Part shown: piece by piece, positions 37,301 through 48,152 of the stretch
How the letters are laid out: each line of letters opens with the position of its first letter
How positions within the stretch are numbered: the stretch's first letter is position 1
The notes under the pieces: model-generated
The model's database searches: none
Seen by the model: the letters and a program-made list of their open reading frames with translations, nothing else
Told to the model about the DNA's origin: nothing
NCBI GenBank assembly: GCA_029891385.1
Contig: CM057227.1
Location: forward strand, 58,405,567 to 58,469,566
Reading direction: 5' to 3'
Origin: Erythroxylum novogranatense
Taxonomy: Eukaryota > Streptophyta > Magnoliopsida > Malpighiales > Erythroxylaceae
Length of the DNA stretch: 64,000 bases
Made by a program: the position numbers and the translations under genes

Positions 37301-39720
37301 AATTGCAAAATATATTTGTGTTATGCCTCGAAAGATTCCATGGCATTTCAGATATTCGAAAGAAAGAGCATTCAATAAATGATATTGAGCTTGAATATGA
37401 TAAAGGTTTGAAAATTTTGATTTCACCGCTTTTAAGAGCTTTTATAAAATATGGTTTTATGTAAAAATTTGAAAACTTGTGATTTCCGCATAAATTCGGA
37501 AGTGTATAGAAAATATTGTTTATGGAAATATTTGAAAGTTTTGAATCCTAAAAATGTTTTGAAATTGTCTGGAAAATGGTTTATGCAAATGTTTGAAAAT
37601 TTATGATTTCCGAATACTTTCGAAATTAGTTAGAAAATGTTGTTTATAAAAGTGGTTGGAAGATTTCGATTTCCGAATGTCTAATGTTTATAAAAAGCAT
37701 TTGAAAAATTATGATTTCCGACATTGTTTATAAAAGTGTTTGAAAAGGGTTACGATTTCCAAACTTGTTTATAAAATTGTTTGACAAAGTGTGATTTCCG
37801 AAATGCATTTGAAATTGTTTAGAAAATAAGGTTTATTTAAATGTTGAAAAGTATGATTTTCGAAAGGTGTTTGAAATGGTTTTAGAAACTGTTTTAAGAA
37901 TTTATACAAGTTTTAAATGTTTGATAAATTAAGAAAATTTCTGAAGTTTCGAAAAATGACACAAAGGCCCAATTTCTTGTCTTCAAATGATTTGGGAGAT
38001 TGATTGAAAAAAATTGAGAAAGTATTGAATTTTATTGTTCCCAAATATTTTTGGAAAAAGGGTTACGAGTTTTAAAATGAATTGAGAAATGAAGAAAGAT
38101 TTTGAAATTTATTTCCGTGATTTGGATTTAAGAAATTTCGTAAATTGTTAAATTCGTTATTTTCGACGAATTTGATATGTTATGAAAATGTTTTCGGAAT
38201 GTTTTTAAGAAAATAAAAGATTTATAAAATAATAATAAAATAAAATAAAAAAATTAAATAATGTGCTTTATGAACCTGCATACGTTGATTTATGTCTTGA
38301 AGAAATCACTCGCATTCATTGTTCTGATGTTGATCCATATGTGATTACATTGTTGAATTGAGATTGAATATTTTTATTGATGTGATAATGTTATGCCATT
38401 GGAGTGTGCCATGGCATTGTGATTTGAATGGAAAGAAGAAAAGAAAACGGAAGCATATCATTTTGATAAATGATCTTGAGCATTGCTTTTATGCTTTTGT
38501 GTGGGCGAGAGAGTTACGGATGGATAGTCACGTGCACGTCGACGTATGGAAAATTATAGCCTTCTCCCGGCTGCCCGCTTAAGGCCACGAGATCCTGAGA
38601 AATAGGACTCGAATAGATTACGGTATAAACTTCGGTTTATCCGTCGTGTTTACGGAACTCTCGAGCCATGTGTTGTTGGGCATTGCTTATGTGATTGCCA
38701 TTGCATCTATGAATTGTCAAGTTGATGCATTCATGTTTTATTAACTTATGGGTTTATGGCTGAAAGCCTAAAAATCATATGTTTTGTAAATTGCGATTTT
38801 GAATACAGCAAGGAAAGAACTTTTGGAAAATGTGCTTTAAGGATTTCAAAACAATGTTTTCTAAGACCAGAAAAGAAAAAGAATTTCAAGGGTTTTGTTT
38901 ATATTTTTGTTATAAACTGTTACCCACGAGCTGTGAAGCTCACCCCCCCTTCATTCCCATCCACAGGTGATGAGAAGAAGATCGAGTGAAAGAAAATGAA
39001 GATTTCTATTTGCATGTGTTTATAATGTATTATTGGTAAGTTAAATGGTTGCTGAGAAGTCTAGAATTGTTGTGTATTGTGTACTTTGGTTTAGGGTTAT
39101 GGGTAATGTATAAGGCTTGAAAATGCCACTATGATTTGTATAAAGCTGTGATTTATGAAATTGTGTATATAGTGAGTATAAGGTGTATGGATTTCTGGAA
39201 TTATGCATTGCTTTAAGTTATGTATGGGATGTGTATATGATTATGAGTATGATAAGGTATTGTGGTTTGAGATTTGGATAAGGCTATTGAGTTATGGTAT
39301 TGCACATGGATAGTGCGATTGTATGTGAATGTACTTTGGATTGAGTTTGGTTATGAAAGAAATGAAAAGGAAAGGAATAAGAAAGAAAGAAAAGAAAAAG
39401 AAAAAAAAATTTATACCGGATTTAGAATGTCTTAAGGTTTCCAACCCGACAGTGATTTCTAAAATTTTGTTCACGGATGTCGGTGCTTGTATTTCAGTTC
39501 GAATGCATCGATTCGATTTGTGATTCGTGATCGTTTGCTTGGTTGTCTCCAAGCCAATTCGATTTGACTTTGTTTGTATGCTTCGCTTCCAAGTTGGCTT
39601 TCGATTCGATAATGATTTGTTTCGCTTTGTGATCAATCGTTTATTCGTTCCGCCTCTTTGTGATTCGTTCCGTCTTCCGTTTTCGGGTTGGGGCGCCGGT
39701 CTCCGGATCGGATCCCAACA
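34355..39720 (+). repeat. Element E 3' LTR (5366 bp)
   Basis: A near copy of the 5' LTR, with only scattered substitutions and small indels over most of its length. It has the TATA box at 36548, possible splice sites at 36795 and 38966, and ends GGATCCCAACA. Its minisatellite is longer than that of the 5' LTR. Confidence 0.9.
35710..35903. repeat. 34-bp minisatellite in the E 3' LTR
   Basis: Five good units and a partial sixth, each with CGTCTGTG and CACAGACG arms around TGACGTCA (TGACATCA in one unit). Units here are more uniform than in the 5' LTR. Confidence 0.9.
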
Positions 39721-39725
39721 GTTTG

Positions 39726-40060
39726 GGTCTCCTTAAGGATAAGTCCACTCATTAGTAGCAAATATGACCTCCCACTAAGGCATGGTTTATAAGTACCTTT
39801 AGTGGATGAATCAAATGGTTACATACTCAATATATTTTATCAATAAATATATTTTATCAATATATTAATGGATAAGATGGCCCATGTCTTTTAGTCCATT
39901 ATAGATAAGAAAAAAAACTATCATATAAAGATTTAATTTTTTAAGTTTTGTTAAATCTATCATCACGTATACATGCATCATGATTTTATACAAAGTTCCA
40001 ATATTGTTGACTATGCTCATACTTTAATAATTTATATTTTTAAACATAATCAACCACAAT
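39726..40060 (+). other. Copia-A leader, right part
   Basis: It resumes GGTCTCCTTAAGGATAAGTC after the E TSD, as in F at about 47727. It runs to the gag start at 40061 with no coding content. Confidence 0.8.
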
Positions 40061-40860
40061 ATGAATGCACTCACTTTGCTCTTGAATAATAACAAATTGG
40101 AAAATGGAGAGAATTTTAATAAATGCAGATGTAACCTTGACATTGTTCTTCAATATGAATGAATTTCATGGGTATTAACGGACAATAAGCTTGCACCTTC
40201 AGGTAGCAATTCAACTTCTTAGAAAGTCCAACAATATGAGCTTTGGAAGAATGCTGATAAGACTACTAAATGCTATATTCTAGCTTCTGTCAGTGGATTG
40301 TTGCAAAAGCAATTTGCATGAATGAAAACTACTAGTGCAATGGTCCATCACCTATATGAGATGTTTGGTGCGAGGACTAGGTTAGAAAGAATGAAAGCTA
40401 TCCAAAACTTTCATAATCTCAGACAAAAACCTAGTGAATTGGTGCGGGATTACATTCTTAAGGTAATCTTTGTGGTTACTGAGGCTGAGATGCTTGGGGC
40501 AGAGATGATTATGATCATTAATAACTTAAACTCTTCTTTTTAGTAGTTTAATTTGGACTATGAGCTCAGCACCAAGGATTACACCTAGAGTGAGTTGATG
40601 AATACCCTCTAGAGAACTAAGGAGATATTAAATATCAAGGCTCATGGGCTCGAGGTTAATGTAGCATCTTCTTCTAAGCTTAAGGGTAAGGGAAAACAAA
40701 AGAAGAAGTTTCCTATGAAAACGAAGGCCTAAATAGGGGTCAAGGTCTAACCCATGAAAAAGAAGGCCAAAGCGGATATTAAGGGAAAGCGTTTCCAATG
40801 TGGTGAGCAGGGTGACTGAAAAAGAAATTGTGTAGTCTACCTTGAGTCCCTCAAAAGTAA
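40061..40860 (+). pseudogene. gag: Copia-A gag remnant
   Basis: The start ATG (40061) opens MNALTLLLNNNKLENGENF. Later phrases CYILASVSGLLQKQ and MVHHLYEMFGARTR mark the capsid domain of plant Copia gag (UBN2-type). Stops interrupt it repeatedly, for example where F has a coding arginine or glutamine. The zinc knuckle near 40785-40835 has its first Cys changed to Arg and a stop in place of the aromatic residue. It cannot make a particle protein. Confidence 0.85.
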
Positions 40861-40899
40861 ATAATGTATGGGTTTCCTAAGTTTGTTAGGAACTATAAA

Positions 40900-42330
40900 T
40901 ATGGCAGATCCATCTGATTCTTGGATATTAGATTCAGGAGCCACTAACCATGTTTGTAATTCTTTGCAGGGGGTTCCAGCAAAGGAAAAGACTACAAAAA
41001 GGCCAGTTTTAAGTCAAGATAGAAGATGAATCCTATGTTTTAGTAGAATTAGTAGGAGTAATTGTCTTAGACTTTCCTAGTGGTTATAGTTTATATTTGG
41101 AGGATGTATATTACATCCCAGTTATTGTAAGGAACATGATTTCTATTTTTTGTCTAATAAAATAATGTTATTCCTTATTTTTGAAAATGTTGTTTCAATA
41201 TATGAGAATAAGGATTTTATTTGTAATGCAATAATTAAATAGGGATTGTTCTTTATAAAACCTATGACAGACTCACTAAACACCACAAAATTAGTAAAAC
41301 TAGGACAATCTAATGATTCTACCATTAATTCAAAATATCTGTGACACTTAAGAATTGATCATATCAATCAGAAAAGACTTGATAGGTTAGTGAATGATGG
41401 GATCCTTGCGGGCTTGGATAATGATAATTATCCATTACCCACCTGTGAATCTTATATTGAACGAAAAATGACTAAGGCCTCATTTCTTTCCAAAGGAAAT
41501 GGATTTGAATCCAAGTTGAACCTGGTACATATTGATGTGTGTGGACCCATGAATGTACAAGATAGAGGAGGTTATAAATATTACAAAACCTTTATAGATG
41601 ATTACTCTAGGCATGGCTATTTGTATTTGATGCATAAAAAGGGTGACTCCTTTGAAAAGTTCAAAGAATTCAAAGTTGAAGCTAAGAAGCAGCTAGGCAA
41701 GCCATTAAAAGTACTTCGATCAGATTGAGGTGGTGAATACTTATCTGAAGAGTTCCAACAATTTCTAATTGACAATGGAATTGTGTCCAATTTTTTATCT
41801 CCTTGAACACCTTAACAGAATGGTGTAGTAGAGAGGAGGAATATGATTCTATTGGAAATGGTAAGATCAATGATGTCCTACATTAGCCTTCCAAAATCAT
41901 TATAAGGATATGCCATACAAATGGCAACTTATCTTCATAACTTTGCTCCATCCAAATTAGTGCCCAAAACAGCCAGGGAGTTATGGACTAGTCGAATGCC
42001 TTCATAGCACCAATTAAGGACTTAGGGTTTCCCAGTCCATGTTTTAAGGCTTGAATCCACAAAAATGGAACCAAGGTCTAAAGTATGTTTGTTTGTAGGA
42101 TATCCTACGGATACACGAGGGTACTATTTTTATAGTGCTCAAGACAAGAAGGTATTTATGTCGACAAATGAGACATGTTTGGAGGAAAAATTTATGAGAA
42201 ATCACAAAGAAATAAGTGAATTAGTACTAAAGGAGTTAGTTATTTCATCCAAACCAAGAGTTGATTTAGATATAGCAAGATGTCGAAATAGATTGAAGAG
42301 TTGAATCAGAAGAGTAACATGAACATCAAG
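40900..42330 (+). pseudogene. pol: Copia-A protease and integrase remnant
   Basis: The protease core WILDSGATNHVCNS lies at about 40922-40963 (DSGA at 40931-40942). Integrase follows with CESYIERKMTKAS (second Cys of the CxxC pair changed to Tyr), HIDVCGPMNVQ and IDDYSRHGYLYL. The second catalytic motif is cut right after RSD: CGA has become TGA (41726-41728), while F keeps the arginine. IN before RT proves a Ty1/Copia element. More stops and frameshifts follow. Confidence 0.87.
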
Positions 42331-42332
42331 TA

Positions 42333-43868
42333 GTGCCTAGACGTAGTGGGAGGGTTGTGAGACGACCAGACATTTATCTCGATCCAGGAGAAGGCATAAT
42401 TGCCATCTCGGGCCAAGAAGAAATGAATCCCATTACTTATACACAGGCTATTAATGATGTTAATGCAGAAAAATGGCTCAAGGCGATGGAATCGGAAATA
42501 GATTCCTTATACACCAATGAAGTTTGGATCCTTGTAGATCTACCACCAGATATAAAAGCTATAGGGTGTAAATGGATCTACAAAAGGAAAAGAGATCTGA
42601 TGAAAAGGTAGAGACTTTTAAAGCTAGATTGATACTTAAAGGCTATACCTAAAAAGAGGGTATAGACTATAAGGACACATTTTCTCCAAATACCATGCTT
42701 AAGTCCATCAGAATTTTTTTGCCCATTGCAGCCTATTTTGATTATGAAATGTGGCAAATAGATGCCAAGATCATATTTCTTAATGGGAATCTTAAGGAGA
42801 CCATTTTTATGGCCCAACCAGAAGGGTTTGTTGAGCCTTGTAATGAGTATAAGGTATGCAAATTGCAGAGGTCCATTTATGGACTTAAGCAAGCATCTAG
42901 GTCTTAGAAAATTAGGTTTAATAATTCTATTGAGACTTATGGGTTCATACAAAACTTAGATGAGCCTTGTGTCTATAAAAGGATACAAGAAGGTAAGGTT
43001 ACTTTCTTAATCTTACATGTTGATGACATTCTACTCATTGGGAATGATGTAGGAATGTTATCTATAGTTAAGGGATGGTTGAACAAACATTTCTCAATAA
43101 AGGATTTAAGAGAGGCTAGCTATGTTCTAGGGATCAAGCTTATAAGGGATTGTAAGAACAAACTGATAACCTTGTCTCAAATAATCTACATTGAGAACAT
43201 GCTTAATAAGTTTGCCATGCAAGATTCCAAGAGGGGTTTCACTTAGACATGGAATCAAACTTTCAGAGGAGCAAGCACCTAAGACCCAAGAGGAGGTTGA
43301 ACGCATGCATAATATTCCATATGCCTCAGTAGTTGGAATTTTAATGTATGTTATGCTTTGCAATAGACCAGATATATGTTACGCAATAGGACTAGTAAGT
43401 AGATTTCAATCCAATCCAAGAATGGATCATTAGACTGCGGTTAAGTGCATACTGAAGTATCTTCATAGGATGAAGAACTTAATGCTTATTTACTCTGGAA
43501 GTAACCTTATTCTAATAGGATATACTTATTCTGATTTCCAATTAGATGTTGAATTAAGGAAATCAACCTCTAGTTTTATATTCATTTTAAGAGGTGGAGC
43601 CATAGTCTAGAGGAGTGTCAAGCAATCTTGTGTTGCCGATTGAATATGGAGGCTGAGTATGTTGCTACTGGTGAAGCAACAAAAGAAGCAGTCTAGCTCT
43701 GCATGTTCCTAAATGATTTAGAGGTAGTTTTTTAGGCAAAAAAGGCCATTACACTTTATTGTGATAATAGTGGGGCAGTGGCTAATTCTAAAGAACCTAG
43801 GAACTATAAAGCTAACACAATGAGAGAAAGTATCATCTTATAAGGGAGATAATACAACGTGGTGAGGT
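42333..43868 (+). pseudogene. pol: Copia-A reverse transcriptase and RNase H remnant
   Basis: Recognisable pieces are CKWIYKRKR (about 42568), FMAQPEGFVE, YKVCKLQRSIYGLKQASRS (to 42903) and the connection YVLGIKLIRD. The catalytic YVDD box reads HVDD (43016-43027), and the residue after QASRS is a stop (TGG to TAG). RNase H is seen as MEAEYVATGEATKEA and LYCDNSGAVANSKEPRN. It ends abruptly at the microhomology deletion at 43859-43865, losing the C-terminus and PPT. Confidence 0.87.
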
Positions 43869-44084
43869 CATATGTGTTTAATTATAATTCTTGATATGAT
43901 CGGAAAGGAATTTTATAGAGTATTAATCTAGTGTCTACATGTTGGAATTATTAATTGAAATGTGTATCAGGGAACATTCACTCAAATAAAGAGTTTATAA
44001 TGATATCATCACTTCTAGATGTTTTTCAAAGATTGGTAATTAAACTGGCATAAGTAGTTTAATAGACTAGCTACCCATCAAATC
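43866..44084 (+). repeat. Copia-A 3' LTR, internal fragment
   Basis: This matches the A/F LTR from about position 510 to 735 (for example TGTTGGAATTATTAATTGAA). The left end is a deletion joint inside RNase H with shared GTGGTGA. The right end is where element G begins. Confidence 0.85.
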
Positions 44085-44417
44085 TGATATATGTTTAATT
44101 GTTGATATATTTAATCATTTACACTTAACGAATATTGACATGAAAATTCTTAAGATACTCACTTTAATTTATATAAGATTTTAGGTATAATTTGGAAGCA
44201 AAATAAATTAAAGTGAGTCGAAAGTACTACATTTGGGTTATTTTCTAAAAATCATTACTCACTTATCTTCGTGGTGTGAGATAAAAAAAATTAAAAGACA
44301 AGAAAAATGAACACATGAAGAAATGAATCAAATGTTGGGAGCACAATGTTGAAGCAAGAGGTCTAAACGACAGCACAGAAGACATGCAGCGAAGACAAAA
44401 TGAAAACAAATGATCGA

Positions 44418-44530
44418 ATTGTCTGCATTAACGCAGACGTTGTGTGTTAAACGCAAACACGCAAACAATGTCTGCGTTAAATGCAGACATTTGCGTTAAA
44501 CACAGATTCGTTTAATGCAGCGTTTAACTT
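44418..44530. repeat. Inverted-repeat cluster in the G LTR
   Basis: GTCTGCATTAACGCAGAC and GTCTGCGTTAAATGCAGAC can each form a 6-bp-stem hairpin, and variants of GCGTTAAACGC recur between and after them. Confidence 0.75.
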
Positions 44531-44698
44531 AAAACGCACGAAGAGTTAATGCACAGGCAGGAGTGTAGGAGAGGTTTTAAAGGGTTGCAAACTTAATTCG
44601 TCCCATCAATTGCACAGTGAGGGCTGCGGTAAAGAGCTGGTGTGAAAGGCTTGGTGACTGCTGTTGTGGCTTGGCTGGGTTGTGAGTTTGAGGAGGGT
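44487..44698 (+). repeat. 212-bp direct repeat, left copy
   Basis: It runs from ACATTTGCGTTAAAC to GAGGAGGGT and matches 54184-54395 at the same length with roughly ten base differences. The copies lie on either side of Copia-F. Confidence 0.9.
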
Positions 44699-44704
44699 GA
44701 CATT

Positions 44705-46658
44705 TGTTGGAGTTATGTAAATATAGTGTCCTGGAAAGCAAGTGTATTTACATGTAACTTTATCTTCTTTAGTTACAGTTTTGTAATGAAAATATTTATT
44801 ATTAATAAAACAAAAGAGTTTGGTTTTATCTGTATGAGCATTATATATCTGGTCATAAGGTACCAAGATTCATTTGTATGTAATATACATATACATAGAG
44901 ATGTATGGGAAACATGTATATTATTAGAATCTGAATTAATTGATTCACAGTTGAATAATCAAGTTGGTCGTTTGATTATGGTTTAGATCGTAGTGTTGCG
45001 ATTTATCTCCATATAAGTAAAGGAGTTTACTTAAAGGGAATGATGAGTTTCATATCATGATAGTAGTAGACTATCGATAATGGCACAATTAAATGAATTG
45101 AATCAAGTATGTTTTCAAGAATAAAGTGGGCCGTTACTTTAATCTTAAAACATACAACTTAAGCATTCGCTTATTATGAACCACAATCTTGATGAGTGGT
45201 GAACTCATATGTGTTTCATTATAATTCTTGATATGATTGGAATGGATTTTTACAGGTATTAATCCAAAGGTGCGCATGTTGGAATTATTAATTGAAACAT
45301 GTATCGTGGAACATTCACTCAAATAAAGAGTTTATAGTGTTATCATCTCTTCAGATGTTTTAAGGAGATTTGGTGATTAAATCGGCACCATGGTTTGATG
45401 GACTAGCTACCCATCAAGTCTTAACACTAAGATGAGATCTTATGTGTTAATCACCATATAAAGTAAAATGAGAGATCTAGAAGGAAAAACCAACATAAGG
45501 GCAAAACGGTAATTTTACCCTTTGTTGTGCGGATGGCTATAATAAGGTTCTAAATAGGGTTTGCAATTGGACATATTCTCATAATATTTAATAATTCAAG
45601 AGTTCAACTAATTGTCTTTAGTGGAATGACATTTAGCCCATAAGCTAGAAATGGGCTTATTAATGGTTAATTGGAAGCCCATATGTTCATTTAGAAATGG
45701 GCTTGTTTTGGTTTAATGTAATTGATTAGATTAATTATATTAAAACAATTTTTTTTAAATGGAGAAGAAGCAATTTCGAAATTGTGTTAGGTTAGATGTG
45801 TAACCACACATTTGACATTAAAATACTAAATAAAAATGGTCTTTATTATGGTTCATCATTATTAAATGGAGTTATGAACTTACCATTAAATGGTTTAATG
45901 GTTGGCTTTTAATGTTGGCATGTAACCTATTTGCATTCATGAGATTAAAGATGAAAGATGTGCATTAGATGGACCATCTTCCTTCTTTCTTCTTGCCAAA
46001 ATCGAAATGGGTATTCAATTATAGGTTATGGTCTTTTCAAATAGCCATTTTAATGATAAATGAAGTAAGTCTCATTTATTGGCTATTTGATGAGTGATTA
46101 ATGTAAGAAGTGATGCATTGGATGCCTCTCACTTTTTCCATTCATGCATATTTCGAAATTGAGATGTAAGAAAGGGTTCTTGCATGGTTTTTAGACATTC
46201 TCTCCTTTCATGCAAGGTAGAACCGAAATTCCTAAGTGAAAGAATTGAAAGAGTTTCAATTTTGGTTCTTCTTCTTCTAAGAAAATCTACTCCAAATATT
46301 TCTTCTCCTTTCCCACCAAAGGATTTTGTTAACCTAGTTGTCCTTGAAAAACAAGTGGTAAATCTAATTGGTTGAGGATACCACAACAAGGAAGAAGATA
46401 GATTGCTAAAGGAAAAGACTCAAAGGCAAAGGATTTGGATATAAGAAGGAGAGGATAGCGCAGCGAGGATTTAAAGTTGTAGTGAAGGAGTCGGTAATTC
46501 CTTTTATCTTGTTCTTGGTTTTATTATCCTTATAACATATCATGTATGGATTAGCATGTTGATTTGGATATATTGCTTCCGCTGCAAGATGATTTCTTAA
46601 AAAGTTTTGAAATCTATCGTTTCTCCATACTAAGCATGCTTTCTTTTCCGATCCAACA
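44705..46658 (+). repeat. Copia-F 5' LTR (1954 bp)
   Basis: It runs from TGTTGGAGTTATG to ATCCAACA. Compared with the 3' LTR it lacks about 130 bp after 45649, where the other copy has 53020-53155. Confidence 0.92.
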
Positions 46659-46660
46659 AT

Positions 46661-46672
46661 TGGTATCGAGCC
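46661..46672 (+). other. Copia-F primer-binding site (tRNA-iMet type)
   Basis: TGGTATCGAGCC lies two bases after the LTR; Copia-A has the perfect form with an extra A. The lost A sits in a CAG context. Confidence 0.88.
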
Positions 46673-46984
46673 GGTTTTCATGCATGATTTCGGTTCCTAT
46701 ATGGTGGATGCATGGGTTGGCAATCTTTTATGTATACTGCATATTTTTATGTGATAGAAATATATATGGTGTATGTTGCTCTTTTGGTTGTCCATTGAAG
46801 TTAAATTTTATCTTGTAAGATTTCTTCATTTGGTTGTAACAAGGAGGGTGGTCTATCATCACCATGTTTCCTCCTTGGTTTCTTTTTCTATTTTATTTGA
46901 TTTTGTAATGTACAAATTGATGTAATGATGAAGAAGGAGCAGCCATGGATTGAAGAAATGGAAAGGCAAAATTTTCGTGTATCC

Positions 46985-47240
46985 TTTTGTGTTTTGGCAT
47001 AAGTTTTGTGAAAACTAAGTTGCTGGAATTTTGTTTCAATGAATCATATTTCAGTTATGATTGGAAAACAAGTGCTGGTTTTTTTTTCAAAGAATCCAAT
47101 TTCGGTTTTGCTAAAATACTAAGTGTTGTTTTTAATTTTCATGAAATGAGTTTCGGTTTTAATAAAACAAGTGCTGGGATTTTTTGTCAAAACAAAGATT
47201 TGGTTTTCTAAAAATCTAGTGCTGGAATTTTATTTTTCAA
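46985..47240 (+). repeat. Diverged tandem repeats of about 55 bp in the F leader
   Basis: Units combine TTTCGGTTTT with AAAACAAGTGCTGGAATTTT, with about five units. Orthologous array in Copia-A at 27480-27790. Confidence 0.7.
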
Positions 47241-47844
47241 AATGACAAAATTCTAATTTCATAAATGCCATTACATTTTGTTTACCGAATGGGCCGGATC
47301 ATGTTAGAGAAGAGTTCGAAACGGAAGATCCAAGATGAAGAAGCATATTTTGGGCCTAAAAGGCTTGTAATTATTTTATGTTTCTAGGATGGAAAATCAA
47401 AAGTGGCTTTATTAGTTCATGTGATGAATGGAGAAATGAATGCTTGTAATATGTGATATTATGTGATTGCATGTCATTTAGAAAATTGCCAACCCTAGGC
47501 CTTGCCATGCATTCATTATGTATGAGATATATAATGAAACAATATAAGATGGATAATAAGTTGCATCTAGACAAGATGATATTTAAAACTTAAAGCCCAA
47601 AAAGATTGAGTGGGAAAGGATGCTCCTGTGAGAGTCCACGGTCTCCAAATGATGGCCCGTTTGCATGTGGTGAAGTGTTACTCCCCATCGGAGGGCATGG
47701 ATCCTAGATCTTGCATGGTTTGGGTCTCCTTAAGGATAAGTCCACTTAATGATAGCAAATGTGACCTCCTACCGAGGCATGATTTGTAGGTATCTTTAGT
47801 GAATGAATCAAATGGTTATACACTCAACATTTTTTATCAATAAA

Positions 47845-47950
47845 CTGCCCACCGTAGCTCTGTTGGTAAAAGTATGGACCAAATTAAGACGCTTCTTAAA
47901 AATTGAGCATGAGATGCTTGGTAGTTTTTGAGTGGGAGGGTCCGCTTTTT
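47845..47950 (+). other. tRNA-like insertion, possible SINE fragment
   Basis: About 105 bp absent from the Copia-A leader. TAGCTCTGTTGG (47855-47866) matches the Pol III A-box consensus TRGCNNARYNGG with one mismatch and is set as in a tRNA. No clear B box, tail or TSD is seen. Confidence 0.35.
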
Positions 47951-48152
47951 CTTTTAATAGATGAGATGGCCCACCGTCACTTAGTCTCATTATAGATAAG
48001 AAAAAAATCGTCAGATAATGTTTTAATTTTTAAGTTTTGTTAAATCTATCATCATGCATACATGCATCATGATTTTATACAAAGTTCCATAAATTGTTGA
48101 CTAGTATGCTCATGTTTTAATAATTTATATTTTCGGACATAATCAACCACAA

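Larger units (their letters stand above)
28250..39720 (+). mobile_element. Element E: giant-LTR non-autonomous Gypsy-type retrotransposon
   Basis: Two highly similar LTRs of 5353 and 5366 bp enclose only 752 bp. TSD GTTTG lies at 28245-28249 and 39721-39725; removing the element restores the Copia-A leader as in F (near 47720). The PBS is perfect and the PPT intact, so all cis signals for replication are visible, but no protein is encoded. Close LTR similarity indicates a fairly recent insertion. It must have used enzymes from another Gypsy element. Confidence 0.9.
9..44084 (+). mobile_element. Copia-A: decayed Ty1/Copia retrotransposon hosting nested insertions
   Basis: Removing the insertions B, D and E leaves one Ty1/Copia element: 5' LTR (9-1405, 21672-21836, 26649-27157; about 2.07 kb), PBS, leader, gag-pol remnant and a truncated 3' LTR. 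Each junction matches the uninterrupted sister copy F (44705-54183) across the insertion points. The LTR opens TGTTGAAGTT at base 9 and closes CCAACA at 27157. The 3' LTR is cut by element G near 44085, so the rest of A should lie outside the window. Its coding region is full of stops, so it cannot be autonomous. Confidence 0.85.
44085..44704 (+). repeat. Element G 5' LTR, segment 1
   Basis: Homology to Copia-A ends at 44084 and new AT-rich sequence opens TGATATATG, matching inversely the LTR end GGTCA at 55410. It holds a cluster of GTCTGC/GCAGAC inverted repeats (44418-44530) and the first copy of a 212-bp repeat (44487-44698). It is interrupted by F at 44705 and continues at 54189. The exact start is uncertain. 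Confidence 0.6.
46673..48152 (+). other. Copia-F leader
   Basis: Non-coding leader of about 1.5 kb, colinear with the Copia-A leader. It contains the repeat array at 46985-47240 and the tRNA-like insertion at 47845-47950. Confidence 0.8.

Noticed and set aside
42578..42952. 124-codon minus-strand frame in the Copia-A RT region
   Set aside because: It is the antisense shadow of RT. The plus strand carries recognisable RT motifs.
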